DNA of 64,000 nt from the NCBI GenBank assembly GCA_029817715.1, contig JARUPY010000090.1, forward strand, positions 682,001 to 746,000. Direction: 5' to 3'. The stretch comes from Melastoma dodecandrum. Its lineage: Eukaryota > Streptophyta > Magnoliopsida > Myrtales > Melastomataceae. Below are positions 44,868 through 53,445 of this stretch, in pieces (position 1 is the stretch's first letter; each line of letters starts with the position of its first letter). The position numbers were made by a program, and so were the translations under genes. Below the pieces are notes generated by a model. That model made no database searches, was not told the DNA's origin, and saw nothing but the letters and a program-made list of their open reading frames with translations.

Positions 44868-45012
44868 TCGTCCTTCCCCTTACGGAGAAGGTGTCCCCGC
44901 AACGCGGGGTCGGATGAGGGGCGCTTTCGCCTCTCTCATCTTCGTCGCCCCGGCGGGGCAATCCTTCACGCGGCCGCTTTGCGACGGCCGGCTTGTCCCG
45001 CAAGCGGGAAAA
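44868..45012. repeat. Degenerate R2 repeat between glpD and glpK
   Basis: R2 elements are recognisable as TACGGAGAAGGTG, CGCGGGGTCGGATGAGGGG and GTCCCGCAAGCGGGAAAAGAA. It interrupts the glp operon between the end of glpD and the start of glpK and could alter mRNA stability there. Confidence 0.7.
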
Positions 45013-45026
45013 GAACCTCGTCGTGA

Positions 45027-46520
45027 CTAAGCGGCGGCGGCCCGCTTTTCGAGATAGCCCTCCAGCCGGTCGGCCTCATCTTTCGACAGACGCAGGCCGA
45101 GCTTGGAGCGGCGCCACAGGATGTCGGCGGCGGCGACCGCCCATTCCTCGGCGACGAGATAGTCGACCTCGGCGCGCGTCAGCCCGGCGCCGAAATCCTC
45201 GCCGAGGTCGGCGAGGCTCGTGGCGCCGCCGACGATCGTCTCGGCACGGGTGCCGTAGTCGCGGGCGAGCCGCGTCGCCAGCTCCGGCGGCAGGAAGGGG
45301 TGGCGCTCGCGGAAGCCGGCGAGCCAGGCGTCGAAATCGCCCATGTCGCCGCCGGGCAGCGGCACCGTGTCGGTCCACTCCCCCTTCAGCGCCGGCAGAT
45401 ATTTCGCGAGCTTTTCGATCGCGTGCTCGGCGAGCCGGCGGTAGGTGGTGATCTTGCCGCCGAACACCGAGAGCACCGGCAGCGCGCCGTCGGCGTCGTG
45501 GATGTCGAGCACGTAGTCGCGCGTCACGGCCGAGGCGTTCTTGGCGGCGTCGTCGAACAGCGGGCGCACGCCGGAATAGCTCCAGACGACGTCGTCGGGC
45601 GAGATCTGGCGCGTGAAGAAGCGGTTCAGGCTCTCGCAGAGGTAGCTCGTCTCCTCCGGCGAGATGCGCACCGGCCCGGGCGCCTCCTTGTAGGGCACGT
45701 CGGTGGTGCCGATCAGCGTGTAGTCGCGCTCGTAGGGGATCGCGAAGATGATGCGCTTGTCGGGGTTCTGCAGGATGTAGGCCTGGTCGCCGTCGTAGAG
45801 CTTCCTGGTGACGATGTGGCTGCCCTTGATGAGCCGCACGGCCGCCGTAGCGTTGATGCCGAGCGTGCCGCCGAGGGTCTGCGAGACCCACGGCCCGGCG
45901 GCATTGACGACGACCTTCGCGCGCACCGTCTCCTGGCCGCGCGGGCCGCGCAGCGTGGCGACCCAGGCGCCGCTCTCGCGGCGGGCGCTCTCGACCGCGG
46001 TGCGCGTGCGGATGTCGGCGCCGTGGGCGCGGGCATCCATCGCGTTGAGCACGACGAGCCGCGAATCCTCGACCCAGCAGTCGGAATAGACGAAGCCCTT
46101 GGTCAGCCGCTCCTGCAGCGGCGCGCCGAGCGGAGATGTTCGCAAACGAACGCTCTTCGAACCCGGCAGGGTGCGCAGCCGGGCGAGGTGGTCGTAGAGA
46201 AACAGGCCGAGGCGCAGCATCCACGCCGGGCGCAGGCCGGTGTCGTGCGGCAGCACGAAGCGCAGCGGCCAGATGATGTGGGGGGCGATCTTGAGCAGGC
46301 GCTCGCGCTCGGCCAGCGCCTCGTGCACGAGCCGGAACTCATAATATTCGAGGTAGCGCAGGCCGCCGTGGATCAGCTTGGTCGACGACGAGGAGGTCGC
46401 TTCCGCCAGGTCGTCCTTTTCGCAGAGCAGCACGCGCAGGCCGCGGCCGGCAGCGTCGCGGGCGATGCCGGTGCCGTTGATGCCGCCGCCGATGACGAGG
46501 AGATCGTAGGGTGTGTCCAT
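45027..46520 (-). CDS. glpD: Aerobic glycerol-3-phosphate dehydrogenase
   Basis: A 497-residue FAD enzyme of the inner membrane face that oxidises sn-glycerol-3-phosphate to dihydroxyacetone phosphate and reduces quinone. It starts with the FAD motif [23 protein letters not shown], followed by [44 protein letters not shown] and the [10 protein letters not shown] block. The C-terminal DAO_C domain is complete. Its promoter region (46521-46648) contains a GlpR-type operator. It is followed by an R2 repeat and then glpK on the same strand. Confidence 0.97.
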   Translation of the reverse strand: MDTPYDLLVIGGGINGTGIARDAAGRGLRVLLCEKDDLAEATSSSSTKLIHGGLRYLEYYEFRLVHEALAERERLLKIAPHIIWPLRFVLPHDTGLRPAWMLRLGLFLYDHLARLRTLPGSKSVRLRTSPLGAPLQERLTKGFVYSDCWVEDSRLVVLNAMDARAHGADIRTRTAVESARRESGAWVATLRGPRGQETVRAKVVVNAAGPWVSQTLGGTLGINATAAVRLIKGSHIVTRKLYDGDQAYILQNPDKRIIFAIPYERDYTLIGTTDVPYKEAPGPVRISPEETSYLCESLNRFFTRQISPDDVVWSYSGVRPLFDDAAKNASAVTRDYVLDIHDADGALPVLSVFGGKITTYRRLAEHAIEKLAKYLPALKGEWTDTVPLPGGDMGDFDAWLAGFRERHPFLPPELATRLARDYGTRAETIVGGATSLADLGEDFGAGLTRAEVDYLVAEEWAVAAADILWRRSKLGLRLSKDEADRLEGYLEKRAAAA

Positions 46521-46565
46521 GGTCCGGAAACGCAGGAGGTCGAGATCGGTCTCTCTGATACCCCA

Positions 46566-46581
46566 TTTTCGGAAACGAAAA
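46566..46581. promoter_or_regulatory. GlpR-type operator upstream of glpD
   Basis: TTTTCG-GAAA-CGAAAA is a perfect inverted repeat in the 128-base gap between glpR and glpD, 46 bases before the glpD start. Its form fits the TTTCG...CGAAA sites of DeoR-family GlpR proteins. Confidence 0.7.
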
Positions 46582-46648
46582 CACCTGTCGTTCGACCGAA
46601 GACCTTGCAGGGCCTGCGCTGCGCGCAGATCGGCCGCCGGCGCACCCC

Positions 46649-47449
46649 CTACGCCACCTCGCAGACCACCCCGGCCTCGCGCATCAGCCGCGCCAGCTCC
46701 GGCGGCGGCTCGCGGTCGGTGAAGAAGGTGTGCACCTGCGCGAGCGAGCCGACCTTGACCATCGGGCGGCGCGCGAACTTGGTGTGGTCCGCCACCAGAT
46801 AGACGGCCTTGGCGTGCGCCAGGATCGTCTGCGTGGCGCGCACCTCCTCGGTGTCGAAGTCGAGCAGCGTGCCGTCGGCGTCGATGCCGGAGATGCCGAT
46901 CACTGCGTAGTCGACGCGGAACTGGGCAAGCGTGTCGCAGGTCTGCTGGCCGAGCACCGCGCCGTCGCCCGAGCGCACCGTGCCGCCGGCCATCACGACG
47001 CGGAAGTCGGTCTCGCGCGACAGGGTGAGCGCGACGTGCAGGTTGTTGGTGACGACGCTCAAGCCGGTATGCGCGACGAGCTCGCGCGCCACCGCCTCGG
47101 GCGTCGTGCCGATGTCGATGAAGACCGAGCAATGGTCGGGGATGCGCGCCGCCGCGCGCTTGCCGATGCGCCGCTTCTCTTCCGACAGCGTGACGCGCCG
47201 CGCGGCATATTCGGTGTTCTCGACGGAGGAGGGCAGGCCGCCGCCGCCGCGGTAGCGCTCGAGCCGGCCTTCCGCCGAGAGCTCGTTGAGGTCGCGCCGG
47301 ATCGTCTGCACGGTGACGCCGAAGGTCGAGGCCAGCGCCTCGATGGTCGCGAAGCCGCGCTGGCGCACCGCGGCGACGATCGCCTCGCGGCGCGCCTCGA
47401 CGCCGAGCGGCTCGAGCTTCGGCCCGGCCTTTGCCGGATCGGGCTTCAT
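46649..47449 (-). CDS. glpR: DeoR family transcriptional regulator, probable GlpR
   Basis: Repressor of glycerol-3-phosphate catabolism by context. The DeoR winged helix is RREAIVAAVRQRGFATIEALASTFGVTVQTIRRDLNEL. The effector domain of the DeoR sugar-phosphate-binding type follows, with FIDIGTTPEAVARELV, VVTNNLHVALTLS, VMAGGTVRSGDGAVLGQ and the ISGIDADGTLLDFDTEEV block. From ATG 47449 it is 266 residues. The frame is open to ATG 47536 (295 residues), and TTG 47494 has AGGGAG close by, so the start is uncertain. It lies directly upstream of glpD-glpK-glpF on the same strand. Confidence 0.92.
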   Translation of the reverse strand: MKPDPAKAGPKLEPLGVEARREAIVAAVRQRGFATIEALASTFGVTVQTIRRDLNELSAEGRLERYRGGGGLPSSVENTEYAARRVTLSEEKRRIGKRAAARIPDHCSVFIDIGTTPEAVARELVAHTGLSVVTNNLHVALTLSRETDFRVVMAGGTVRSGDGAVLGQQTCDTLAQFRVDYAVIGISGIDADGTLLDFDTEEVRATQTILAHAKAVYLVADHTKFARRPMVKVGSLAQVHTFFTDREPPPELARLMREAGVVCEVA

Positions 47450-47585
47450 CGGATCGAGCCTGGCCGGCTCGGGCTTGGAGTCCGCTTTCGTCAAAGGCTC
47501 CCTCGGTGCGACGGCAGAGGTTCTAGCACAAAGCATACGCTACGTGCCGCTCGGCCGCACGAGCGGGTGCGGGGGCGAAAAAGCG

Positions 47586-49466
47586 CTACTCCGCCGCCGT
47601 CGTCAGCCCGTGCGTGTCGAACTGCAGCTTGGCGAGGCGCGCGTAGAGGCCGTCCTTCGCCACCAGCGTGCGGTGCGTGCCTTCCTCGACGATGCGGCCC
47701 TGGTCCATCACCAGGATGCGGTCGGCCTTCAGCACGGTGGCGAGGCGGTGCGCGATGACGAGGGTGGTGCGCTGCGCCATCAGCTTCTCCAGCGCGCCCT
47801 GCACCAGGCCCTCGTTCTCCGCGTCGAGCGCCGAGGTCGCCTCGTCGAGCAGCAGCAGCGGCTCGGAATCGAGGATGGCGCGGGCGATGGCGAGGCGCTG
47901 GCGCTGGCCGCCGGACAGCGTGACGCCGCGCTCGCCGACCATCGTCTCGTAGCCGTCGGGCAGCATGCGGATGAACTGGTCGGCCGCGGCCTGCTCGGCG
48001 GCGCGACGAACCTCGGCGACCGTCGCGTCGGGGCGGCCGTAGCGGATGTTGTCGGCGATCGTCGCGCCGAAGATCACCGGGTCCTGCGGCACGCTGCGGA
48101 TTTTTGCGCGCAGGTCGGCGGGGTCGAGCGCGCGGATGTCGATGCCGTCATAGAGGATGCGGCCGAGCTGCGGATCGTAGAAGCGCAGCAGCAGCTGGAA
48201 CAGCGTGGTCTTGCCGGCGCCCGAGGGGCCGACGAGCGCCACCGTCTCGCCAGGGCGGACGCTGAAGCTGACGTTGTGCAGCGCCCTCTCCTCGCCGCGC
48301 GTCGGATAGGCGAAGACGATGTCCTCGAAGGTGACGGCGCCGGTCGGGTGCGCCGGCAGGCGGACCGGGTCGCGCGGCGCGACGATCTGCGGGCGCACCG
48401 CCAGCAGCTCGCCGATGCGCCCGGCGGCGCCCGCCGCGGCGACGATCTCGCTCCACACCTCGGAGAGCTGGCCGAGCGAGCTCGCCGCCAGCACGGCGTA
48501 GAGCACGAACTGCGACAGCGTGCCGCCGCTGAGCCGACCGGCCAGCACGTCGTGCGCGCCGAGCCACAGCACCGCGACGACGCTCGAGAACACCAGCAGG
48601 ATGACGACGCCGGTCAGCGCCGCGCGGGCGGTGATGGCGTTCTTGGCGGCGGCGTAGGCCTCCTCGACGGCGCCGGCGAAGCGGCCGGCGGTCGCCCCCT
48701 GTGCGTTGTAGGCCTGCATCGCGCGCACCGCGCCGAGGCTCTCGGCGGCGTAGGCGGTGGCGTCGGCCAGCGTGTCCTGCGCGGCGCGCGAGCGCTTGCG
48801 CACCATCCGGCCGGAGGCGACCAGCGGCAGCACGATCACCGGCAGCACCACGAAGACGAAGGCGGAGAGCTTGGTGCTCGTCGCAAACATCATGACGAGC
48901 GAGCCGGCGAACATGAACAGGTTGCGCAGCAGCACCGAGGCCGAGGAGCCGAACGAGGATTTCAGCTGCGTCGTGTCGGCGGTGAGCCGCGAGACCAGCT
49001 CGCCGACGCGCGCGTGGTCGTAGAAATTGGCATCGAGCCGGGTGAGGTGGGTGAAGACGTCGCGGCGGAGGTCGGAGACCACGCGCTCGCCGAGCGTCAT
49101 CACGAAGAAGTAGCGCGCGGCGGAGGCGACCGCCAGCACCACGGCGACGCCGATCATCCCGACGAAATAGGAATTGATCAGCCCGGCCTTCGACGGCGCG
49201 AAGCCGAAGTCGACGATGCGGCGGATCGCCACCGGCACGACGAGGGTCGCCGCCGAGGCGGCCGTGAGCGCCAGCACGGCGCCGAGGACGCGGCCCTTGT
49301 AGCGGGCGACATAGGGGATGACCTGCCGCAGGGCACGAAAGTTGGGCCGGCCGCGCTTGGGCTTCTCGGACATCTCGGGCGCTGGCGCCTCGGTCGGCGG
49401 CAGCGCGGTCGGCGGCGCATCGGGCGACGCCCCCAGGGCGGCGTCGGCGGCGGTAGCATCGGTCAT
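47586..49466 (-). CDS. ABC exporter, fused transmembrane and ATPase domains (MsbA/LmrA-like)
   Basis: A 626-residue half-transporter that acts as a homodimer in the inner membrane. A Pro/Ala-rich cytoplasmic lead (1-45) precedes six transmembrane helices (about 58-330) and the ATPase domain: Walker A GPSGAGKTT, Q-loop VPQDPVIFGATI, signature LSGGQRQRLAIARAI, Walker B LLLLDEATSALD and H-loop IAHRLATV. The closest general types are the lipid A/multidrug exporters and plant-type 'ABC transporter transmembrane' proteins; the substrate is unknown. It lies upstream of glpR on the same strand, separated by 137 bases from the glpR start used here. Confidence 0.93.
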   Translation of the reverse strand: MTDATAADAALGASPDAPPTALPPTEAPAPEMSEKPKRGRPNFRALRQVIPYVARYKGRVLGAVLALTAASAATLVVPVAIRRIVDFGFAPSKAGLINSYFVGMIGVAVVLAVASAARYFFVMTLGERVVSDLRRDVFTHLTRLDANFYDHARVGELVSRLTADTTQLKSSFGSSASVLLRNLFMFAGSLVMMFATSTKLSAFVFVVLPVIVLPLVASGRMVRKRSRAAQDTLADATAYAAESLGAVRAMQAYNAQGATAGRFAGAVEEAYAAAKNAITARAALTGVVILLVFSSVVAVLWLGAHDVLAGRLSGGTLSQFVLYAVLAASSLGQLSEVWSEIVAAAGAAGRIGELLAVRPQIVAPRDPVRLPAHPTGAVTFEDIVFAYPTRGEERALHNVSFSVRPGETVALVGPSGAGKTTLFQLLLRFYDPQLGRILYDGIDIRALDPADLRAKIRSVPQDPVIFGATIADNIRYGRPDATVAEVRRAAEQAAADQFIRMLPDGYETMVGERGVTLSGGQRQRLAIARAILDSEPLLLLDEATSALDAENEGLVQGALEKLMAQRTTLVIAHRLATVLKADRILVMDQGRIVEEGTHRTLVAKDGLYARLAKLQFDTHGLTTAAE

Positions 49467-49579
49467 GCGGGGTTTATAGTCGTTCTCGATTGCAGGGCCA
49501 CCTTAAAGATCGCAGAGGTTTGCCGGCCGGGCGCGCCATGAGGTCGCCCCGCGGCCGCAGCCCTTTCGAGCCGTGCGCC

Positions 49580-52500
49580 TCACCCCCGCGCGAGGGCCTC
49601 CACCTCGTCCGGCGTCGCCGGGTTCTGCGGGTGGTAGGAGAGGCAGAGCGGCGTCTTCACCTTGACCGGCGCCGGCGTGCCCTCGGTCGAGAAGTAGAAC
49701 AGGCCGGCCGTCAGCGCGCCGAGGTCGCGTGCGGCGCCGCCGCGCGACCTGATCATGTCCTCCGTCGCGTCGATCAGGGCGGGCGACGACATGCGCCCGT
49801 AGAAATGGGTGACGCAATTCGAGACGATGTTGGTGTCGATGCCCTTCGGCGCCTGGGTGGCGAAGATCATCGCCAGCCCGAACTTGCGGCCCTGCTGCGC
49901 CAGCGCGACCGCCGAGGCCTTGCTCGGCGTCGTGCCCTGGGAGGGGGCGAAATTCTGCGCCTCGTCGCAGACGTAGAGCCGCGGCGTCGGCGAGGGGTGG
50001 CGCTTGATCCAGGTGAACAGCGCCATCTGCAGCTGGTTGACGAAGTCCTGCTGGCTGGCGTCCGCCGCGAGGCCGGAGAAATTGATCACCGAGATGCGCG
50101 TGGCGCCGGGCCGCGAGGCGGTGAACAGCGCCGCCGGGTCGAGCGGCTGGCCGGCGGCGTTGAGCAGCGGGTTGACCGCGATCTTGGCGCGCAGCTGGTC
50201 GCTCATCTCGAGCCCGAACTTCTGCGCCTTGCTCTGGCGGCTCACCTCGACCGGAAGCTCGGCGAGATAGTCGATGAACGCCTCGATGCCGGTGCGCTTC
50301 TCGCGCGCGAAGGCGGCGAGCGCCTCCTTGAGCACGCCCTCCTTCAGGTCCTTGCTCGCCCCCTTGGCGCCGACGAGCGGCGCCAGCGTCGCCCACGCCA
50401 TGTCGACGGCCTGCGCCACCTCGTCGTCGGCCGCCAGCGCCGAAAAATCGGGCAGGACGGCGAGCGTGAGCGGCCGGCCGCCGGGCACGCCCGGCGTCCA
50501 CACCGCGACCTCGACGGTCTCCGCGTAGCGCTTGGCCTTCGCCGCGTCGGCGTCTGAGAACGCCTCGGGCCGGCTCGGCCACGGCACGCCGAGCCGCGCC
50601 AGGTCGTTGTTGGTGTCGAGCACGATCGCCGGAATGCCGGCCAGCGCCGCCTCCTCGACGATGCGCCGCAGCAGCACCGTCTTGCCCGAGCCCGACCCGG
50701 CGAAGATCGCCGTGTGCCGGGTAAGGTTCTTCAGCGGCAAGGACTGGACCGGCCCAAACGAGCCGCCCTGCACGCGCGGGCCGATGGGGATGTCGGCCTG
50801 GGTCTCGGGCTCGGTCGGGGTGGTGGGGGGTGGAGGTGTCTCGCCAGATTGCGAGACGTCTTGCTGCGGCTCGGGCTGCCTGGTCACGCTTGAGATGGCC
50901 GCTGCATCAGGCTTTTGCTCGGGAGGAAAGTCAGTCTGTCGCCTGGCGTTTTCGCTACCCCGATCCGTCGACCTAACAGGTGGTGGGCAAAGACCGATCG
51001 CCTTGAACAACCCCGTTTCACAGAAAGGCTGTCGCTCTCTGAGCCACGACTCCAGACCTGCGGCCTTCGAAGCGATGAGGTCGCGAAGCGCGAGCAGCGA
51101 TCGCAGGTCGTTTTCCGTCACGCTGTAAAAAAGGCCGCCTGCTGCCTCGAAGCGAGCCTTGAGTTCGTTGGTGACCTTGCCGGACGGCAGCTGATCGTGC
51201 CGCAGTATGACGAGGTGGCGGAAGGGCAGATGCTCGTCGATCCCTGACGCGGTGATTGCCGCAGCAAGTCGCGCCTGAAACGCTCTTGGATGCGACTGTC
51301 CGAGCACCCGAAAGCAGAAATGCTTTTCGAGCCCTTGCTCGGAGAGGAAGATGAATTTCAAGCGAGCGTGCAAGACCGGCTTCTTCGCCGGATCTTCGAC
51401 GAGTTCGACGTCGACATCGTCCGGAAGGCGCAGGTGTCGGGCGTAAGCGAGCAACGAGACCTTCAAGAGCTCGCCAAGCAAGTTTCCTTCATCGAAGTAC
51501 AGATCATTCCCAGCGGGCACCTCGATCGTCTTTCGAAGCTCCTCGAATTTCGCGTCAAGCTCCTTCGAACCGTTTGGGCCGTTGCCGTTGACGACCACTT
51601 CGCTGGGGGTCCAATCGGTTACCCGACTATTGCTGAGGCATGCCAATCGAAAGCGATCGCATTGAACGAGAACTTCGCGAGGAAGCCGATCCTGAACTTC
51701 CTGGCAGAAGGCGTCGTTGAAAGGCCACAGCTGCGTCGGGGGTTTTTCGGCGCAGTCGGCGTACGCCAACTCGAGCCGCCGCTTGACGATTGATGCAGCG
51801 ACACTGGCTGTGGTCAGATCGGGCGTGAGATTGATCACGGGCAGGCCGAAGCGATCACTGACCGACTTCATCGTCTTTGTGGCAATGATCTCCCATGTTT
51901 CCGTGAAGCACGAGAGAACGGTCATCGTGCGCAGAGCTTGGTTGCTGAGGTCCATGAGACCGCCTGCGAAAAGCTCGATGATGGCCTTCGCCTTTGCTTC
52001 GATTGCGCTGTCACCACCAGCGCGCGCGATGTTTCCTGCCGTGACGATCGAGTCGATCTGGTCGAGGGCGATCATCGTCGGGCCGCTGAGACTCATGAGC
52101 CAAGAGATGCCGCGGACGATCATCACCGGTGCCGGCGGGGGAGCCGCCAGTCCAAGCTTCGCGCGATCAGCGCCCGGAACATCGAGCCCCTGGAGCCAAG
52201 CGTAGGCGATGTCCATCGTATCCGGATCACGCTGAAGGAGAAGCGCGCGAACGACGTCGGCAAATTGCTGACCTTGCGGATGGACGGCCTTGAGGAGCTT
52301 GACGAACAGATTGACGGTGGCCGCCGCGCCCTCGCCAAGGTCTTCGGCCTGTAAGTCAACCGACTTCGCTTTCTGCGGATCGATTGTTTTGAGGGCTGCC
52401 TTGAACACGTGCTCGTATTGCGGCAGCCCGTGCAATGGCTGACGCAGAGATTCGATGAAGCCAAGGACGGCAGTCTGCCAAAAGTCGTTGATGCCGACGA

Positions 52501-52774
52501 TATCGAGGAACACGAACCATCCGCCGCTCTCCCACACGCGCTTGCGCAGGTCGCCGATGAGGTGAGTCTTACCGGACCCGGGCGGTCCGACGATCACTTT
52601 CCCTAGAACGGGAGACCACGGCGTCCTCGCAAGCCTGCGGTAGTCCCGCATGATGCCATCGACCGCCTTTTCATGAAGCTCCGGTACATGGACAGCGGAG
52701 TCGATCCAGATGTTTTGAAGCGACATCACCCAATTGAAGTCGGCATCAAGGAAAGCGTTCTCGAGCGGTGTCAT
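49580..52774 (-). CDS. Double ATPase: N-terminal AAA plus C-terminal HerA-like translocase
   Basis: A 1064-residue protein. The N-terminal ATPase (about 50-390) has Walker A GPPGSGKT (63-70) and Walker B MIALDQID (234-241). A middle region (about 400-600) of unknown fold and a Pro/Glu/Thr-rich linker (615-665) follow. The C-terminal HerA/VirB4-like ATPase has Walker A AGSGSGKT (692-699), Walker B LYVCDE (933-938) and the helicase-type FATQAPKGID (971-980). HerA-type motors drive DNA in repair and in many anti-phage systems. The start overlaps the upstream stop (ATGA). The N-terminal half is clearly lower in GC than the HerA half, with a switch near 50870, so the gene looks like a fusion of parts of different origin. 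Confidence 0.85.
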   Translation of the reverse strand: MTPLENAFLDADFNWVMSLQNIWIDSAVHVPELHEKAVDGIMRDYRRLARTPWSPVLGKVIVGPPGSGKTHLIGDLRKRVWESGGWFVFLDIVGINDFWQTAVLGFIESLRQPLHGLPQYEHVFKAALKTIDPQKAKSVDLQAEDLGEGAAATVNLFVKLLKAVHPQGQQFADVVRALLLQRDPDTMDIAYAWLQGLDVPGADRAKLGLAAPPPAPVMIVRGISWLMSLSGPTMIALDQIDSIVTAGNIARAGGDSAIEAKAKAIIELFAGGLMDLSNQALRTMTVLSCFTETWEIIATKTMKSVSDRFGLPVINLTPDLTTASVAASIVKRRLELAYADCAEKPPTQLWPFNDAFCQEVQDRLPREVLVQCDRFRLACLSNSRVTDWTPSEVVVNGNGPNGSKELDAKFEELRKTIEVPAGNDLYFDEGNLLGELLKVSLLAYARHLRLPDDVDVELVEDPAKKPVLHARLKFIFLSEQGLEKHFCFRVLGQSHPRAFQARLAAAITASGIDEHLPFRHLVILRHDQLPSGKVTNELKARFEAAGGLFYSVTENDLRSLLALRDLIASKAAGLESWLRERQPFCETGLFKAIGLCPPPVRSTDRGSENARRQTDFPPEQKPDAAAISSVTRQPEPQQDVSQSGETPPPPTTPTEPETQADIPIGPRVQGGSFGPVQSLPLKNLTRHTAIFAGSGSGKTVLLRRIVEEAALAGIPAIVLDTNNDLARLGVPWPSRPEAFSDADAAKAKRYAETVEVAVWTPGVPGGRPLTLAVLPDFSALAADDEVAQAVDMAWATLAPLVGAKGASKDLKEGVLKEALAAFAREKRTGIEAFIDYLAELPVEVSRQSKAQKFGLEMSDQLRAKIAVNPLLNAAGQPLDPAALFTASRPGATRISVINFSGLAADASQQDFVNQLQMALFTWIKRHPSPTPRLYVCDEAQNFAPSQGTTPSKASAVALAQQGRKFGLAMIFATQAPKGIDTNIVSNCVTHFYGRMSSPALIDATEDMIRSRGGAARDLGALTAGLFYFSTEGTPAPVKVKTPLCLSYHPQNPATPDEVEALARG

Positions 52775-53445
52775 GAGTCAATCCAAATGGTGTGATAAGA
52801 AACTTTATTTATCTGCAATGCTGCGTCTTCCTCGTCGGCGATGTCAAGCGGATTGCTCAGGGTAGAGAAGCGTGCGTGTCCCGCTTGGCGCATCGCGATC
52901 AATGCTCCATCAAGCTCTGGACGCGGAATGTGCGGCAAGCGCCCACGAAGCTGACGCAGCCGCACTTGGTTACGGGCCGGGCGGCCGGCGATGTCGAAGA
53001 AAGCCGATCGGATTTCGGCTTCCATCGTGGAGCCGGAACGGCCGTGGTCGACGACGTGATCTTTTCCTTCGCCGCCGCTTGTTTCGGAAGTTGGTTCTGC
53101 TGCTTGAGCGGCAAACAGCTCTGCGTAAGTGAGATCGGTTGCTGAAGCATAGGCTTGCAGCCTGGCAAGCACGAACTGCAGGATCGCCCGATCATATTTG
53201 GACCCATTGTCCGATCGCAGGAGGGACGGCGGCGAGGAAGCGAGATGATTCCACCCTTTCTCCTCGATGGTGAGAACGATTGCGTTCCTTGCGCCCTTCG
53301 CCGCTGAAATCAGCTTCGCCCGCACGAGCGGCTCGCGATCGTGTGGCTTGACTTCCGGCTTCAAGTCCTTCTGCAGCGCGCTGCCCCCGCGCGAGATGAG
53401 GTCCCACAGCAGTATTTGCTGCCGCGGTGTCAGGTCGTCGGTCAT
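52771..53445 (-). CDS. Winged-helix-like protein of the HerA/nuclease operon
   Basis: A 224-residue protein I cannot assign to a named family. The N-terminal 70 residues (LTPRQQILLWDLISRGGSALQ ... VLTIEEKGWNHL) and the C-terminal 70 (RLRQLRGRLPHIPRPELDGAL ... YHTIWID) each look like a winged helix-turn-helix, joined by a polar linker rich in Glu/Ser/Gly. This suggests DNA binding or an adaptor between the nuclease and the ATPase. It overlaps both neighbours by 4 bases (ATGA at 53442-53445 and 52771-52774). GC content is low for the window. Confidence 0.75.
   Translation of the reverse strand: MTDDLTPRQQILLWDLISRGGSALQKDLKPEVKPHDREPLVRAKLISAAKGARNAIVLTIEEKGWNHLASSPPSLLRSDNGSKYDRAILQFVLARLQAYASATDLTYAELFAAQAAEPTSETSGGEGKDHVVDHGRSGSTMEAEIRSAFFDIAGRPARNQVRLRQLRGRLPHIPRPELDGALIAMRQAGHARFSTLSNPLDIADEEDAALQINKVSYHTIWIDS

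Noticed and set aside
46649..47536. Full 295-residue form of GlpR starting at 47536
   Set aside because: The extra 29 residues are Pro/Ala/Lys-rich and outside the DeoR fold, and the ATG lacks a ribosome site. It is kept only as an alternative.
49580..52774. Conjugation (VirB4/TraC-like) interpretation of the HerA-like protein
   Set aside because: No relaxase, pilus or other mating-pair genes are in the window, and the tight coupling to a nuclease favours a HerA-type defence or repair role.
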